DNA of 64,000 bases from Gracilimonas sp046602855 (GCF_046602855.1 NZ_JBKINJ010000001.1:1612001-1676000), one strand, 5' to 3'; counted from the first letter of the stretch, positions 36,302-45,627 are shown. The notes: a model not told the origin generated them from the letters alone. Numbers and translations are program-made.

Positions 36302-36652
36302 TTATTCAAGTTCAACAATCTCAAGCCATTCAACCTGAATTTCCTCACTGCCGGCGTCTTTCTCATATTCACCGACAATTCTCACTTTGATATCTTCATT
36401 TACATTTTGACCTCTCCAGGTATCATTTTCTACTTCGATGGTCATCGTACCGGTGTCATCTTTAAATAGGTACTTATCGTCGCCAACCTGTTCCCCTATG
36501 AATCCTTCCAGCATAACCTCACTGTCATCTTCCATTTGAGACACTTCGATCACTGTGCTTAATTCAAGGGAGCCTGTATCTTGAGCTAACAGAGGGTTAA
36601 AACTCAACATTGTTAATATTATTGATGAGAATATAATTATAAAATGTCTCAT
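36302..36652 (-). CDS. YgiW/BOF-type periplasmic OB-fold protein
   Basis: 116 residues with a Sec signal (FIIIFSSIILTMLSFNPLLAQ). The mature part is a small OB fold: MLEGFIGEQVGDDKYLFKDDTGTMTIEV follows the BOF (DUF388) pattern of G-x-I-x...D-x-Y-x-F-x-D-x-T-G-x-I-x-V-x-I and ends WLEIVELE. E. coli YgiW and YdeI of this family link to peroxide and antimicrobial-peptide tolerance; the mechanism is unknown. Quoted motif residues lie at about 47-75. Confidence 0.8.
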   Translation of the reverse strand: MRHFIIIFSSIILTMLSFNPLLAQDTGSLELSTVIEVSQMEDDSEVMLEGFIGEQVGDDKYLFKDDTGTMTIEVENDTWRGQNVNEDIKVRIVGEYEKDAGSEEIQVEWLEIVELE

Positions 36653-36869
36653 AAAATCTATTTTTTATTGTATTTACATGTATAAATCAATTTAATGTCG
36701 ATTGGGTTCCAAATACACAATATTTTCAAGAGCGAGGGTCGGATGAAACTCTTTTAAGTAGGGTGCATTCATCAATAAGTTAAATCCTTTAAAATCTCAG
36801 AAAAAAGGGAACAGAACTGCAAAAGCATCGTTAGGTTTACTAAAAAACTAATAAAATCTAAATCTTACT

Positions 36870-37421
36870 ATGCTTAAATATTTTTTATCCATCATCCTTG
36901 CAGTAGCAATGATGGCCTGCAGTTCAGATCAAGAAAACGAATCACAAGTAGATACACAGCAAAACCCACCGACTCAGCAACAGTTTCAGCCCAATCAAAA
37001 TCCAGTTGATGTAAATGTGTCTGATGAAGAATTGGAAACATTTGCAGAAATTTCAATGGTAGCCCAACAAATTCAAATGGGATCCCAGCAAGAAATGCTG
37101 GCTGCGGTGGAAGAGGAAGAGCTTGATGTTCAAACCTATAACACCATAGCGGAATCCCGTTATAATGATCAGAGTGACTCCGATCTGGATGTCAGTGATG
37201 AGGACATAGAAAAATTTGAAGCTGCATCACAAAAGATAGAAGGCATGCAAGCTGATGTTGAATCAGACATGATGGATGCAGTAGAAGCCGAGGGAATGGA
37301 AATGAACCGATTTATGGAAATAAACGCAGCTATTCAGGAAGACCAGGAATTACAGCAGCGTATCCAGCAAATAATGATGGAGAAGATGCAGCAAGGCCAG
37401 GGACAGCCACAAGACCAATAA
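36870..37421 (+). CDS. DUF4168-like lipoprotein with internal duplication
   Basis: 183 residues. A signal with lipobox VAMMAC places it on an envelope membrane. After a Gln/Asn/Pro-rich linker there are two copies of a helical unit: VSDEELETFAEISMVAQQIQ (residues about 49-68) and VSDEDIEKFEAASQKIEGMQ (about 110-129). Each is followed by an MLAAVEEEELD- or MMDAVEAEGME-type helix. The D-E-E-L-x-x-F-A pattern is that of DUF4168. Function is unknown. A strong terminator follows 26 bases after the stop. Confidence 0.72.
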   Translation: MLKYFLSIILAVAMMACSSDQENESQVDTQQNPPTQQQFQPNQNPVDVNVSDEELETFAEISMVAQQIQMGSQQEMLAAVEEEELDVQTYNTIAESRYNDQSDSDLDVSDEDIEKFEAASQKIEGMQADVESDMMDAVEAEGMEMNRFMEINAAIQEDQELQQRIQQIMMEKMQQGQGQPQDQ

Positions 37422-37447
37422 AAGCTGGTGAAAATTAACATATTCAT

Positions 37448-37480
37448 AAAAGGAAAGAGCTAGCTCTTTCCTTTTTTTTA
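37448..37480. terminator. 28-bp perfect palindrome terminator
   Basis: AAAAGGAAAGAGCT followed directly by AGCTCTTTCCTTTT, then more T on the plus strand. It lies between convergent genes ending at 37421 and 37503 and can serve both. Confidence 0.85.
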
Positions 37481-37502
37481 TATATCACCCTGAAGGAAAG
37501 AC

Positions 37503-38987
37503 CTAAACAACCCGATCTTTATCACTATAATCAGGTATTTCTCCCCGGTAGCCAAACAAGGTTTTGATCAGCTTAACTGACCATTCGCTTTGATTTCTTA
37601 TGTACCATTGATCAGCGGCCCGCCTTGCGCCTAACCCCCAACTCGGATATGGATGAATGGTATCAGCTATACCCCTCATGCTCACTCCATTTTTTATGGC
37701 AAGAGCATACTCTGAGATAATCTCACCTGCATGAGCGCCGACAGCTGAGGCACCAAGTATTTTTCCGGATAACTTTTTTGCGTAAATCTTTATCAAACCG
37801 GTGGTTTCTCCATCAGTAATTGCGCGATCGATCTTTGAATAGGGAAATCTGTATACCTCAAATTTCAGACCTGCCTCTTTAAGTTGCTGTTCCGTCTTAC
37901 CAACGTGAGCCAATTCGGGGTCTGTGAAGGTCACCCATGAAACCATATTCTTTTCAATTTTCATGGGAAAGAACTTTAGAAGTGATTTGGTTGCGGCGAC
38001 CTTGGCCATATGATCACTCATATGCGTAAACTGATACCTGCCTGTAACATCACCTGCCGCGTAAATATGCCTTTGATTGGTTTGGCATGACTCATTGACC
38101 AAAATATTCCCATTTTCAGTCTCAACACCTGCAGCTTTAAGGTTAAGATCAGCTATATTTGCTCTTCGTCCCGTTGCCATCAGCAGTGCATCTCCATCGA
38201 TAACCTTTGCTTCTCCGTCTCTTATAAAATGAACTTTTAATGACTTTTCACCCTGTTCAATCTTTTGGATGGAAGCCTCTAATTCATACTTCACCCCTTG
38301 TTGCTCAAGTACAGCCTTTAAGATATCCACAAGTTCAGGGTCATCATTGGCTAATATATTTGGTGCCATATCGATCACAGTGACTCCGGATCCCAGATTC
38401 ACAAAGGCTTGTGACATTTCCGTACCGATAGGTCCTCCACCGATTATAATAAGGTCTTTGGGCAGATCCTCTATTTCAAACAAACTCTCGTTGGTTAAAT
38501 AATTTACCTCATCCAAACCGGAAATGTCCGGTATAAAAGGTTTGGCTCCTGTGGCTATGATAAATTTTTTGGATGAAACAGTTTCCAATTGCCCATTAGA
38601 CAGCTTTATTTCTATGGTGTATGGGTCTGCAAAAGATGCCTTTCCAAACACAACCTTGATGCCCATCTCCTCAAATATCTCGGGACGATCGGCATCTACG
38701 TATACTGCCTTCCGCACATCATCCACATGCTGCATCACCTTGTTGAAATCGATATCCGGTTCGCCATCTATCAGCCCAAATTTTCCGGCCTGCCTGATCT
38801 GCTTAGCTACTTTTCCGGCTTTAAGCAATGTTTTGGAAGGAATACAGCCGGTCCAGGTACAGTCGCCTCCCAGCCGATCAGCTTCCACCATCATAGTTTT
38901 TGCACCAAAATTTGCAGCTATTCCGGACGCGGTGAGACCTGCTGCTCCGCCGCCGATCGCAATCATATCATAATCATATTTAGTCAT
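37503..38987 (-). CDS. MerA-like FAD/NAD(P)H disulfide oxidoreductase
   Basis: About 494 residues from ATG at 38987, which has AAAGGA six bases upstream; an ATG nine codons earlier is weaker. The N-terminal FAD domain has IGGGAAGLTA and the redox pair GGDCTWTGCIPSK (Cys43, Cys48). NAD domain has IIGGGPIGTEM, and TGRRANIADLNL and AAGDVTG fit the pattern. The C-terminal dimer domain ends IHPYPSWGLGARRAAD, with an H-x-Y-P catalytic His region. It lacks both the N-terminal HMA domain and the C-terminal vicinal Cys pair of true mercuric reductase, so substrate is unknown; dihydrolipoyl dehydrogenase use is unlikely. Confidence 0.85.
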   Translation of the reverse strand: MTKYDYDMIAIGGGAAGLTASGIAANFGAKTMMVEADRLGGDCTWTGCIPSKTLLKAGKVAKQIRQAGKFGLIDGEPDIDFNKVMQHVDDVRKAVYVDADRPEIFEEMGIKVVFGKASFADPYTIEIKLSNGQLETVSSKKFIIATGAKPFIPDISGLDEVNYLTNESLFEIEDLPKDLIIIGGGPIGTEMSQAFVNLGSGVTVIDMAPNILANDDPELVDILKAVLEQQGVKYELEASIQKIEQGEKSLKVHFIRDGEAKVIDGDALLMATGRRANIADLNLKAAGVETENGNILVNESCQTNQRHIYAAGDVTGRYQFTHMSDHMAKVAATKSLLKFFPMKIEKNMVSWVTFTDPELAHVGKTEQQLKEAGLKFEVYRFPYSKIDRAITDGETTGLIKIYAKKLSGKILGASAVGAHAGEIISEYALAIKNGVSMRGIADTIHPYPSWGLGARRAADQWYIRNQSEWSVKLIKTLFGYRGEIPDYSDKDRVV

Positions 38988-39121
38988 GTTTCCTTTGCTT
39001 ATGTGTAATTTCATCTAACTAAGATCAGTATACATATATATCTTTGATAGAATTCACTGTTGAAACTTCAAGACACTACGAGGACACAGTTTTCTTACCT
39101 ATCTATTCTATTCAAAACAAA

Positions 39122-39160
39122 ATAAAAAAAGCAAAGAGCCTTATAACTCTTTGCCTTTTT
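39122..39160 (-). terminator. Intrinsic terminator of ppdK
   Basis: Stem GCAAAGAG / CTCTTTGC with an 8-base loop, followed on the minus strand by seven T, 34 bases past the ppdK stop. Confidence 0.85.
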
Positions 39161-39187
39161 TGTGACTCATTTTAAGTTTAATTCAGA

Positions 39188-41860
39188 TCAAACTTCTTGG
39201 GCATTCGATGCTTCCTGCTCTTGAGCATCTGATTGTTTTCTAAGTGATGCCTGAGCTGACGCTAAATGAGCTACAGGAACTCTGAATGGTGAACATGATA
39301 CATAATCAAGCCCTGAATTATAAGCAAAGCGTATACTGTTAGGTTCGCCTCCGTGTTCTCCACAAATACCGATCTTCAGGCCTTTGTTGACCATTCGGCC
39401 TAAGCGAACACCAGCCTGTACCAATTGCCCAACACCTTCTTCATCAAGCACCTGGAATGGATCCTGCTTTAAAATTCCTTTCTCAACATAGGTTGGCAGG
39501 AACTTAACAGCATCATCACGGCTGTAACCAAAGGTCATTTGAGTCAGGTCATTGGTGCCAAATGAAAAGAAATCAGCTTCTTCGGCAATCTGATCGGCCA
39601 TAATGGCTGCCCGAGGCACCTCGATCATGGTTCCGATTTTGTAGTTAAGAGAGATATCTTCTTTTTCAAGGATCTTTTTGGCCACTTTCTCAACCACCTT
39701 TCGCTGATTTCTGAATTCTTCAATTCCACCAACCAGCGGAATCATGATCTCTGGAAGAACTTCTTTACCTTCTTTCTTGAGTTCAATAGCCGCTTCGATG
39801 ATGGCACGAGCTTGCATTTCCGTAATCTCTGGATAGGTAATACCCAGCCGGCAGCCCCGGTGACCCAGCATTGGGTTAAATTCCTTAAGTTGATTCACTT
39901 TGTTCTGCAACATTACAGCGGTTACGCCAAGTTCTTTTGCAACCTTTTTGATCTCTTCTTCTTCCTGCGGCAGGAATTCATGAAGAGGCGGATCCAGTAA
40001 ACGGACCGTCACAGGCAAACCTTCCATGGCCTCAAAGATCTCGATGAAATCCTGCTTTTGAAAAGGAAGTAGATTATCCAAAGCAGCTACACGTTCTTTT
40101 TTATTATTGGCAATGATCATTTTTCGCATGAAATTCACGCGACCGGGTTTAAAGAACATATGCTCGGTTCTTGCAAGTCCAATACCCACCGCCCCATGAC
40201 CACGGGCAGCAGTGGCATCTTCAGGGGTTTCAGCATTGGTGCGAACCTTCATTTCTTCCACTTCCGCAACCCAGTTCATGAATGTTTGGTATTCTTTACC
40301 GAAGTCAGGTTCCGTTAATTCCTTTTTACCCAAAATAACTTCACCGGTGCTTCCATTAAGAGAGATAAAGTCACCTTCTTTAACGGTAACCTCACCATTT
40401 GTAAAAGAAGCGCTCTTATAATTTATGACGATATCGCTGCAACCTGCCACGCAGGGCTTACCCCACCCACGGGCAACTACTGCAGCATGACTGGTCATAC
40501 CTCCGCGTGAGGTCAGTATACCTTCAGCAGAAGACATACCGCCTACATCTTCAGGGCTGGTTTCAATACGAACCAGGATCACTGAATAATCTGATTTTTC
40601 AGCCTTACCGGAATCAAACACAACCTTACCTACCGCTGCCCCCGGTGAAGCAGGCAACCCTTTACCAAGTATCTTGGATCCATCTTCGAGATCTTTGAAC
40701 TGAGGATGCAATAATTGCTCTATATGCTCAGGATCTACAAGTTTCATGATGGCTTCTTTTTTACCTAATACACCTTCATTCACCATATCTACCGCGATCT
40801 TGACTGCAGCTGTACCGGTACGTTTGCCATTTCTGGTTTGCAGGATATACAGGTCACCATCCTGAATGGTAAATTCGATATCCTGCATATTCTTGTAGTG
40901 AGCTTCCAGTTTTCTGGTATGCTTTAAAAGCTCATTATATTTTTCAGGATTAGCCTGTTCAAGTTCATCAATATGTTTAGGTGTACGAATTCCGGCAACA
41001 ACATCCTCACCTTGTGCATTGATCAGATATTCACCGTAAAGCTTGGCTTCTCCGGTAGCCGGATTTCTCGTAAAACAAACACCGGTACCGCTTGTCTCTC
41101 CCATATTTCCGAATACCATAGCCTGTACGTTCACAGCTGTACCTATCAGTCCATGTATATTGCTTATTTGTCGGTATTTGACTGCTCGTGCACTGTTCCA
41201 TGAATTGAATACCGCATTCACTGCAAATTTGAGCTGTTCCATCGGGTCTTCAGGAAACATATGACCCGTTCTTTTTCTGTAGATGGCTTTATATCGCTCA
41301 GTCAGTTCTTTAAGATTCTCCGCACTGAGATCAAGGTCTTGCTCAACCCCAATTTCTTTCTTCATGTTCTCAAAGGCTTCCTCAAAGTGATCATGACTTA
41401 CGCCCATTACCACATCACCAAACATATCTATAAAACGGCGATAGCTATCGTAGGCAAAACGTTCGTTATTGGTCTTTCGAATAATGCCTTCAACTACCTT
41501 ATCATTGATTCCCAGGTTCAGAATAGTATCCATCATCCCAGGCATGGAAACAGCCGCTCCGGAACGAACAGATATCAATAATGGATCTTTTTCATCACCA
41601 AATTTCAAACCCATTTCAGTTTCAACATGCTCAACGCCCTTTTTGATCTGCTCATCAAGACCTTCAGGCCAATTCATTTCATTATCGATGGTTGCTTTAC
41701 ATGCTTTGGTTGAGATCGTAAAGCCCGGAGGGACGGGAATACCGATGGTGCTCATTTCAGCAAGATTAGCTCCTTTTCCGCCCAGAAGTTGTTTCATTTT
41801 CCGGTTGCCATCAGTGTTCAACTTTCCAAAGCGGTACACATAATTATCTGATAGACCCAT
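39188..41860 (-). CDS. ppdK: Pyruvate, phosphate dikinase
   Basis: 890 residues, the usual length. Interconverts pyruvate, ATP and phosphate with PEP, AMP and pyrophosphate in glycolysis/gluconeogenesis. The N-terminal ATP-grasp domain starts LLGGKGANLAEM with ISVRSGAAVSMPGMMDT. The central phospho-carrier is GGMTSHAAVVARGWG with His458, and the C-terminal PEP domain has FGTNDLTQMTFGYSRDDA (quoted to 18) and CGEHGGEP. The single gene runs into the terminator, with a 147-base upstream gap. Regulation by a PPDK regulatory protein is possible but no such gene is here. Confidence 0.97.
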   Translation of the reverse strand: MGLSDNYVYRFGKLNTDGNRKMKQLLGGKGANLAEMSTIGIPVPPGFTISTKACKATIDNEMNWPEGLDEQIKKGVEHVETEMGLKFGDEKDPLLISVRSGAAVSMPGMMDTILNLGINDKVVEGIIRKTNNERFAYDSYRRFIDMFGDVVMGVSHDHFEEAFENMKKEIGVEQDLDLSAENLKELTERYKAIYRKRTGHMFPEDPMEQLKFAVNAVFNSWNSARAVKYRQISNIHGLIGTAVNVQAMVFGNMGETSGTGVCFTRNPATGEAKLYGEYLINAQGEDVVAGIRTPKHIDELEQANPEKYNELLKHTRKLEAHYKNMQDIEFTIQDGDLYILQTRNGKRTGTAAVKIAVDMVNEGVLGKKEAIMKLVDPEHIEQLLHPQFKDLEDGSKILGKGLPASPGAAVGKVVFDSGKAEKSDYSVILVRIETSPEDVGGMSSAEGILTSRGGMTSHAAVVARGWGKPCVAGCSDIVINYKSASFTNGEVTVKEGDFISLNGSTGEVILGKKELTEPDFGKEYQTFMNWVAEVEEMKVRTNAETPEDATAARGHGAVGIGLARTEHMFFKPGRVNFMRKMIIANNKKERVAALDNLLPFQKQDFIEIFEAMEGLPVTVRLLDPPLHEFLPQEEEEIKKVAKELGVTAVMLQNKVNQLKEFNPMLGHRGCRLGITYPEITEMQARAIIEAAIELKKEGKEVLPEIMIPLVGGIEEFRNQRKVVEKVAKKILEKEDISLNYKIGTMIEVPRAAIMADQIAEEADFFSFGTNDLTQMTFGYSRDDAVKFLPTYVEKGILKQDPFQVLDEEGVGQLVQAGVRLGRMVNKGLKIGICGEHGGEPNSIRFAYNSGLDYVSCSPFRVPVAHLASAQASLRKQSDAQEQEASNAQEV

Positions 41861-42007
41861 ATCGTTACCTCATTTTGTTAGCATTATTGAGAATTAGGTC
41901 CATTCCCCAATGTCCTTACTTACCGGGTTTTGAACCGAACAATTAAAAAATGCAATTCTAATGTGAAGTAAATATGTAGCCCGGAAAAGCGCTTTTATGA
42001 ATAAAAA

Positions 42008-42346
42008 TTAAGACTCTGCCCCTTGCTGTATGCGATCTTTCACATTTTTGTAAGTTGAATAAGCTCCGTAAATGATCATCAAAATTACGATCCCGTATAC
42101 CCATAGAGGAACATTTTGACCAACTATCATAAGATATAGATAAGCTGATATAAAGAAAAAAGCAGAAGATATCGCTGGAAATACAACAGACTTCTCATTC
42201 CTATAGTTATTCACCAACCATCCGACACTTAAGGTGAAAAATGGAATAGCACCCACATAGATACTTCCAAAAATAATGGGATTCACGCCATAATTATCGC
42301 CCAGGCTGAAAAACCATGTTTGTACTGTTTCTATCAATTCAGCCAT
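42008..42346 (-). CDS. Small membrane protein of unknown function
   Basis: 112 residues with three clear membrane helices (IIFGSIYVGAIPFFTLSVGW, FPAISSAFFFISAYLYLMIV, VPLWVYGIVILMIIYGAY) and short charged loops, ending in a Lys/Arg/Asp cytoplasmic tail. I do not recognise the family. It is divergent from the putative metal operon and shares its upstream region, so expression could be linked, but nothing in its sequence points to metals. Confidence 0.6.
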   Translation of the reverse strand: MAELIETVQTWFFSLGDNYGVNPIIFGSIYVGAIPFFTLSVGWLVNNYRNEKSVVFPAISSAFFFISAYLYLMIVGQNVPLWVYGIVILMIIYGAYSTYKNVKDRIQQGAES

Positions 42347-42395
42347 AAAGTGTGTATTTTAAAATGTGTAATAATTTGTTTATCAGACATAATAA

Positions 42396-42424
42396 TGAAC
42401 TGATTTATTACGATAATCAGTTCA
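42396..42424 (+). promoter_or_regulatory. 29-bp dyad, candidate operator of the ZnuD-like operon
   Basis: TGAACTGATT (42396-42405) and AATCAGTTCA (42415-42424) are perfect 10-bp inverted arms with a 9-base spacer. It lies 32 bases before the GTG of the first gene, 50 bases behind the start of the divergent gene. It could be a repressor site or a hairpin in the leader; it does not match a known Zur or Fur box as I remember them. Confidence 0.5.
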
Positions 42425-42456
42425 TACTAGTACAAAATTAAATAATCCTATTCAGC

Positions 42457-42762
42457 GTGAGGTCAAAAACCAATATAGCCACTATATTTCTAACACTTGG
42501 TGTGTTCGGAATAATGCTCTCTATGATGCATCATCATAGCGATGGCTTACTTTGTCTCCATCACGCTGAGGAGCAACATTACACTGAAAATGAGCTTTTA
42601 TGTCCTGTTACCGGGCTTATTGCTGTAAATTCAGGTGATAACCCGACAGACTTTAACACTCTGCTTCAATTTCAGGAAACATTGGTTGAAGTTCAGGAAT
42701 TAATGCTAACCACAGAAGTCCACGATACTCTTCTCGGGCGTGCCCCTCCATTTATGATTTGA
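42457..42762 (+). CDS. Small exported or anchored His/Cys-rich protein, first gene of a receptor operon
   Basis: 101 residues starting at GTG; ATG at 42514 (Met20) is the alternative. One hydrophobic stretch (IATIFLTLGVFGIMLSM) acts as signal or anchor. It is followed at once by MHHHSDGLLCLHHAEEQH and, after ten residues, LLCPVTG: five His and two Cys in about 30 residues, a likely metal-binding patch. The rest is acidic/amphipathic, ending LGRAPPF. I do not recognise a family. Position ahead of a lipoprotein and a ZnuD-like receptor, and the dyad upstream, suggest metal handling; that is inference. Confidence 0.6.
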   Translation: MRSKTNIATIFLTLGVFGIMLSMMHHHSDGLLCLHHAEEQHYTENELLCPVTGLIAVNSGDNPTDFNTLLQFQETLVEVQELMLTTEVHDTLLGRAPPFMI

Positions 42763-42839
42763 TTTGAAAAGCTTGCCTGTCTCAGCTGTTCGATGACAGG
42801 CTTATAACTTATAATTTCACTATTAAATCATATATACCA

Positions 42840-43334
42840 ATGAAAAAGTATAACCTATTTTCGGTAATTAAGAACGTTTTAGCACTGCTTTTAATAGCAA
42901 CTGTAGGAATCTCATGTTCAAATTCTGCTTCTTCTGAAGAAGAAATGCATCAGGATGCAGAAGGATTTGTTTTAAAGCTCAACGGCGATAATATTGTTGA
43001 GAAGTATCCTAATCAGGATCTTGTGAATAATTTCCCTGAGATCGAAGCCGGCGATGAAACAGCATTGATCAATGTATTTTTCATCGATGATGATGGAAAT
43101 GAATATGTGCCGGACGAACCAGAAGTCTATCTGGATTTTGAGATCTCGGACACCAATATCATTGCCACCGAACAACATGAAGGTGAGTTCTGGGAGTTTC
43201 ACGTATTAGGTCTTCAGGAAGGAACTGCAAACCTGACTTTACGACTCATGCATGATGATCACCCTGATTTTGAAAGCCCGGCTATCGGAATAACTGTGGT
43301 TCCTGCTCCCGTTGCAAAATCAACAGGTAATTAA
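42840..43334 (+). CDS. Acidic lipoprotein with Ig-like domain, second gene of receptor operon
   Basis: 164 residues. A signal peptide ends with lipobox VGISC (Cys near residue 26). The mature part is very acidic, with a single predicted beta-sandwich domain: ALINVFFIDDDGNEYVPD, YLDFEISDTNIIA and HVLGLQEGTANLTLRLMHDDHPD, the pattern of bacterial Ig-like (BIG) domains. His residues cluster near both ends (MHQDAEGF, MHDDHPD). It lies 77 bases after the His-rich protein, and its stop codon directly abuts the receptor start. A surface lipoprotein handing metal to the receptor is plausible, not shown. Confidence 0.65.
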   Translation: MKKYNLFSVIKNVLALLLIATVGISCSNSASSEEEMHQDAEGFVLKLNGDNIVEKYPNQDLVNNFPEIEAGDETALINVFFIDDDGNEYVPDEPEVYLDFEISDTNIIATEQHEGEFWEFHVLGLQEGTANLTLRLMHDDHPDFESPAIGITVVPAPVAKSTGN

Positions 43335-45578
43335 TTGAGATATTTAATTATATCCTTTCTGCTTTTGGCAGGAGCATGTCTGAATGGAAATGCTCTTGCT
43401 GATAGCAGATATATATTATCCGGTACTATAACTGACGCTGAAACAGGTGAACCTGTTTCATTTGCCTATGTACACATTGAAGAACTCAACCGGACATCGG
43501 TGGCTGATGCACAAGGCTATTACGAACTAAAGAATGTACCTGCCGGTAATTTTACTCTCACCATTCACCGGATCGGTTATCGAACCCAAACAAAAGAGAT
43601 CGCTATAAAAGAAGCGAATGAGACTGTCGACATTGTACTATCATCCACTGTTCTCGGTTCACAGTCGGTAGAAGTTATTGGACAAAATGATACAAATGTT
43701 GAAGGCTCTAACATGGAGCATGCTTCAAAGAAAATCTTTGGCTCAGATCTACGACAAAATCTAGGCAACACACTCTCTCAAACCCTGGCTAATTTGCCCG
43801 GCTTCGATGAACGCAAAATGGGTGGAGCTCCCGGCCGGCCTGTTATTCGTGGCCTTGGCGGGGAACGCGTTTTGATCCTTCAGGATGGCATGCGTTCAGG
43901 CGATGTTTCAGCTCAATCATCAGATCATGCCGTAACCATTGATCCTATCTCTGCTCAGGAAGTGGAAATTGCGCGAGGACCTCAGGCATTGGCTTACGGT
44001 GCCAACGCTATAGGAGGTGTCATCAATGTGGTAAGAAATCAGATAGCATCCAGTACGCCGTCAAAAACAACCGGTAATTTTACAGTGAACGGAGAAACAG
44101 TTAACCGCGGCTTATCAGGAGCCCTTGACGTAACTGCTCCCGTCAACGATCTTGCTGTCAGCCTCAGCCTGAATGGGCGAACAGCACAGGATATCTCCAC
44201 CCCTATCGGTCAAACGGACAACACTTACTACAGATCAACAAATAATGCAGTCGGTGTTAGCTGGATCAAGAACTGGGGTTATGTGGGTGGCGCATTCAGC
44301 AGTTATTTCAATAACTATGGCATTCCTCCGGATCCACAAGGCCACCCGAATGGGGTTGACATCGAAATGGAGAAATTTCAATATGATCTGAAATCGGAAG
44401 TTATTCTGAACAATGAATTTGTTAATGTGCTGGAAGGAAACTTTTCGCTGAAAAACTATACCCATCGGGAAATTGAATCAAGTGGCGCATTAGGAACACA
44501 GTTCGGTCTTGTAACCACAAATGCTGAGCTCAAGGCAAAGCACCGTGAGATTGGATTTATTGATAAGGGCTCGTTTGGACTTTGGGGAGAGATGGAGGAT
44601 TATGCCATTATCGGTGCCAGCACCCCTGATGCCAACAGCTACAAGTTGGCTGCCTATCTAATTGAAGAAGCCGACATTAATAGACTGCATCTTGAAGGCG
44701 GACTGCGCTTTGACTGGGTGATGAACAAACCCGTTGAGGATGATCCCAATTCAATGATCGGAAATATTCGGAAACGGAGTTTCCCTGCCCTGTCCAGTTC
44801 GTTTGCTGCCATATATTCCCTGAAAAGCAGTCTATCAATTGGAACAAGCTTACTTCATTCTTTCAGAGCCCCATCACTTGAAGAACTTTATTCTGAGGGA
44901 CCTCATTTGGCTTCCTATTCTTATGAGATTGGGAATCCGGAGCTTGATCCTGAAAGAGGACTGGCCAAAGAATTATTCCTCCGATATCAGCAAACCAAAG
45001 CCAATGCAGAGTTCGCTTTATTCCACAACAACTTTGATAATTATCTGTACGCCAGAGATACCGGTCAGCCTAACAACAGCCGGCCCGATTTGAATAATTA
45101 TCAATTTGTGGGAGAAGAAGCGGTCTTATATGGAGCTGAATTGTCGGGTGAATTCATTCTTAGATCAAATTTCGTACTCAATGCCTCTATGAGTTATACC
45201 ATAGCTGAGAGAAATGTTCCGGAAAGCGAACAGCAGACCACCGGTTACAACAGTGATACCCGTCCGCTTCCGATGATCCCCCCTCTAAATTCTAAAGTAT
45301 CTTTTAAATACACCAAGGATGGTCTTGAGTTAGGTACGCGCGTTCGCTTTTCAGCAGAACAAGACCGTACCGGCGAGTTTGAGACACCAACTGATAACTA
45401 CACTCTTTTAGATCTTTTTGCCCAGTACCGTATTGAAGGCGGAAAATTACTGCACACCTTTTCACTTAACGCCAATAATCTCCTTAATCAGGAATATTAT
45501 GACCACCTTTCACGTATAAAGGATCTGAGGCCTGAACCAGGGCGCAATGTAAGTATATTATACCGGGTCTATTTTTAG
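43335..45578 (+). CDS. TonB-dependent receptor, ZnuD-like
   Basis: 747 residues starting at TTG directly behind the previous stop. Signal peptide, then a CarboxypepD_reg-like domain (residues 27-105), a plug domain (about 115-235) and a 22-strand barrel ending in Phe. The plug has RPVIRGLGGERVLILQDG and SSDHAVTIDPISAQEVEIARG, which resembles the DHA-V-x-DP segment of the zinc receptor ZnuD. Substrate is therefore probably Zn or another divalent metal. The only long ATG alternatives are inside the mature protein, so TTG is accepted. It ends at a strong terminator 18 bases later. Confidence 0.88.
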   Translation: MRYLIISFLLLAGACLNGNALADSRYILSGTITDAETGEPVSFAYVHIEELNRTSVADAQGYYELKNVPAGNFTLTIHRIGYRTQTKEIAIKEANETVDIVLSSTVLGSQSVEVIGQNDTNVEGSNMEHASKKIFGSDLRQNLGNTLSQTLANLPGFDERKMGGAPGRPVIRGLGGERVLILQDGMRSGDVSAQSSDHAVTIDPISAQEVEIARGPQALAYGANAIGGVINVVRNQIASSTPSKTTGNFTVNGETVNRGLSGALDVTAPVNDLAVSLSLNGRTAQDISTPIGQTDNTYYRSTNNAVGVSWIKNWGYVGGAFSSYFNNYGIPPDPQGHPNGVDIEMEKFQYDLKSEVILNNEFVNVLEGNFSLKNYTHREIESSGALGTQFGLVTTNAELKAKHREIGFIDKGSFGLWGEMEDYAIIGASTPDANSYKLAAYLIEEADINRLHLEGGLRFDWVMNKPVEDDPNSMIGNIRKRSFPALSSSFAAIYSLKSSLSIGTSLLHSFRAPSLEELYSEGPHLASYSYEIGNPELDPERGLAKELFLRYQQTKANAEFALFHNNFDNYLYARDTGQPNNSRPDLNNYQFVGEEAVLYGAELSGEFILRSNFVLNASMSYTIAERNVPESEQQTTGYNSDTRPLPMIPPLNSKVSFKYTKDGLELGTRVRFSAEQDRTGEFETPTDNYTLLDLFAQYRIEGGKLLHTFSLNANNLLNQEYYDHLSRIKDLRPEPGRNVSILYRVYF

Positions 45579-45596
45579 AAAAGCATAGATAAAGAA

Positions 45597-45627
45597 AAAG
45601 CCCCGGAAGGTTCAGAACCGGGGCTTT
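45597..45627 (+). terminator. Intrinsic terminator of the receptor operon
   Basis: Perfect 10-bp stem AAAGCCCCGG / CCGGGGCTTT with an 11-base loop, then AGTTTT, 18 bases after the stop. Confidence 0.85.

Noticed and set aside
39039..39046. TATCTTTG on the plus strand, a good -7 match
   Set aside because: No plus-strand gene follows for more than 3 kb; the surrounding genes are on the minus strand, so it is probably chance.
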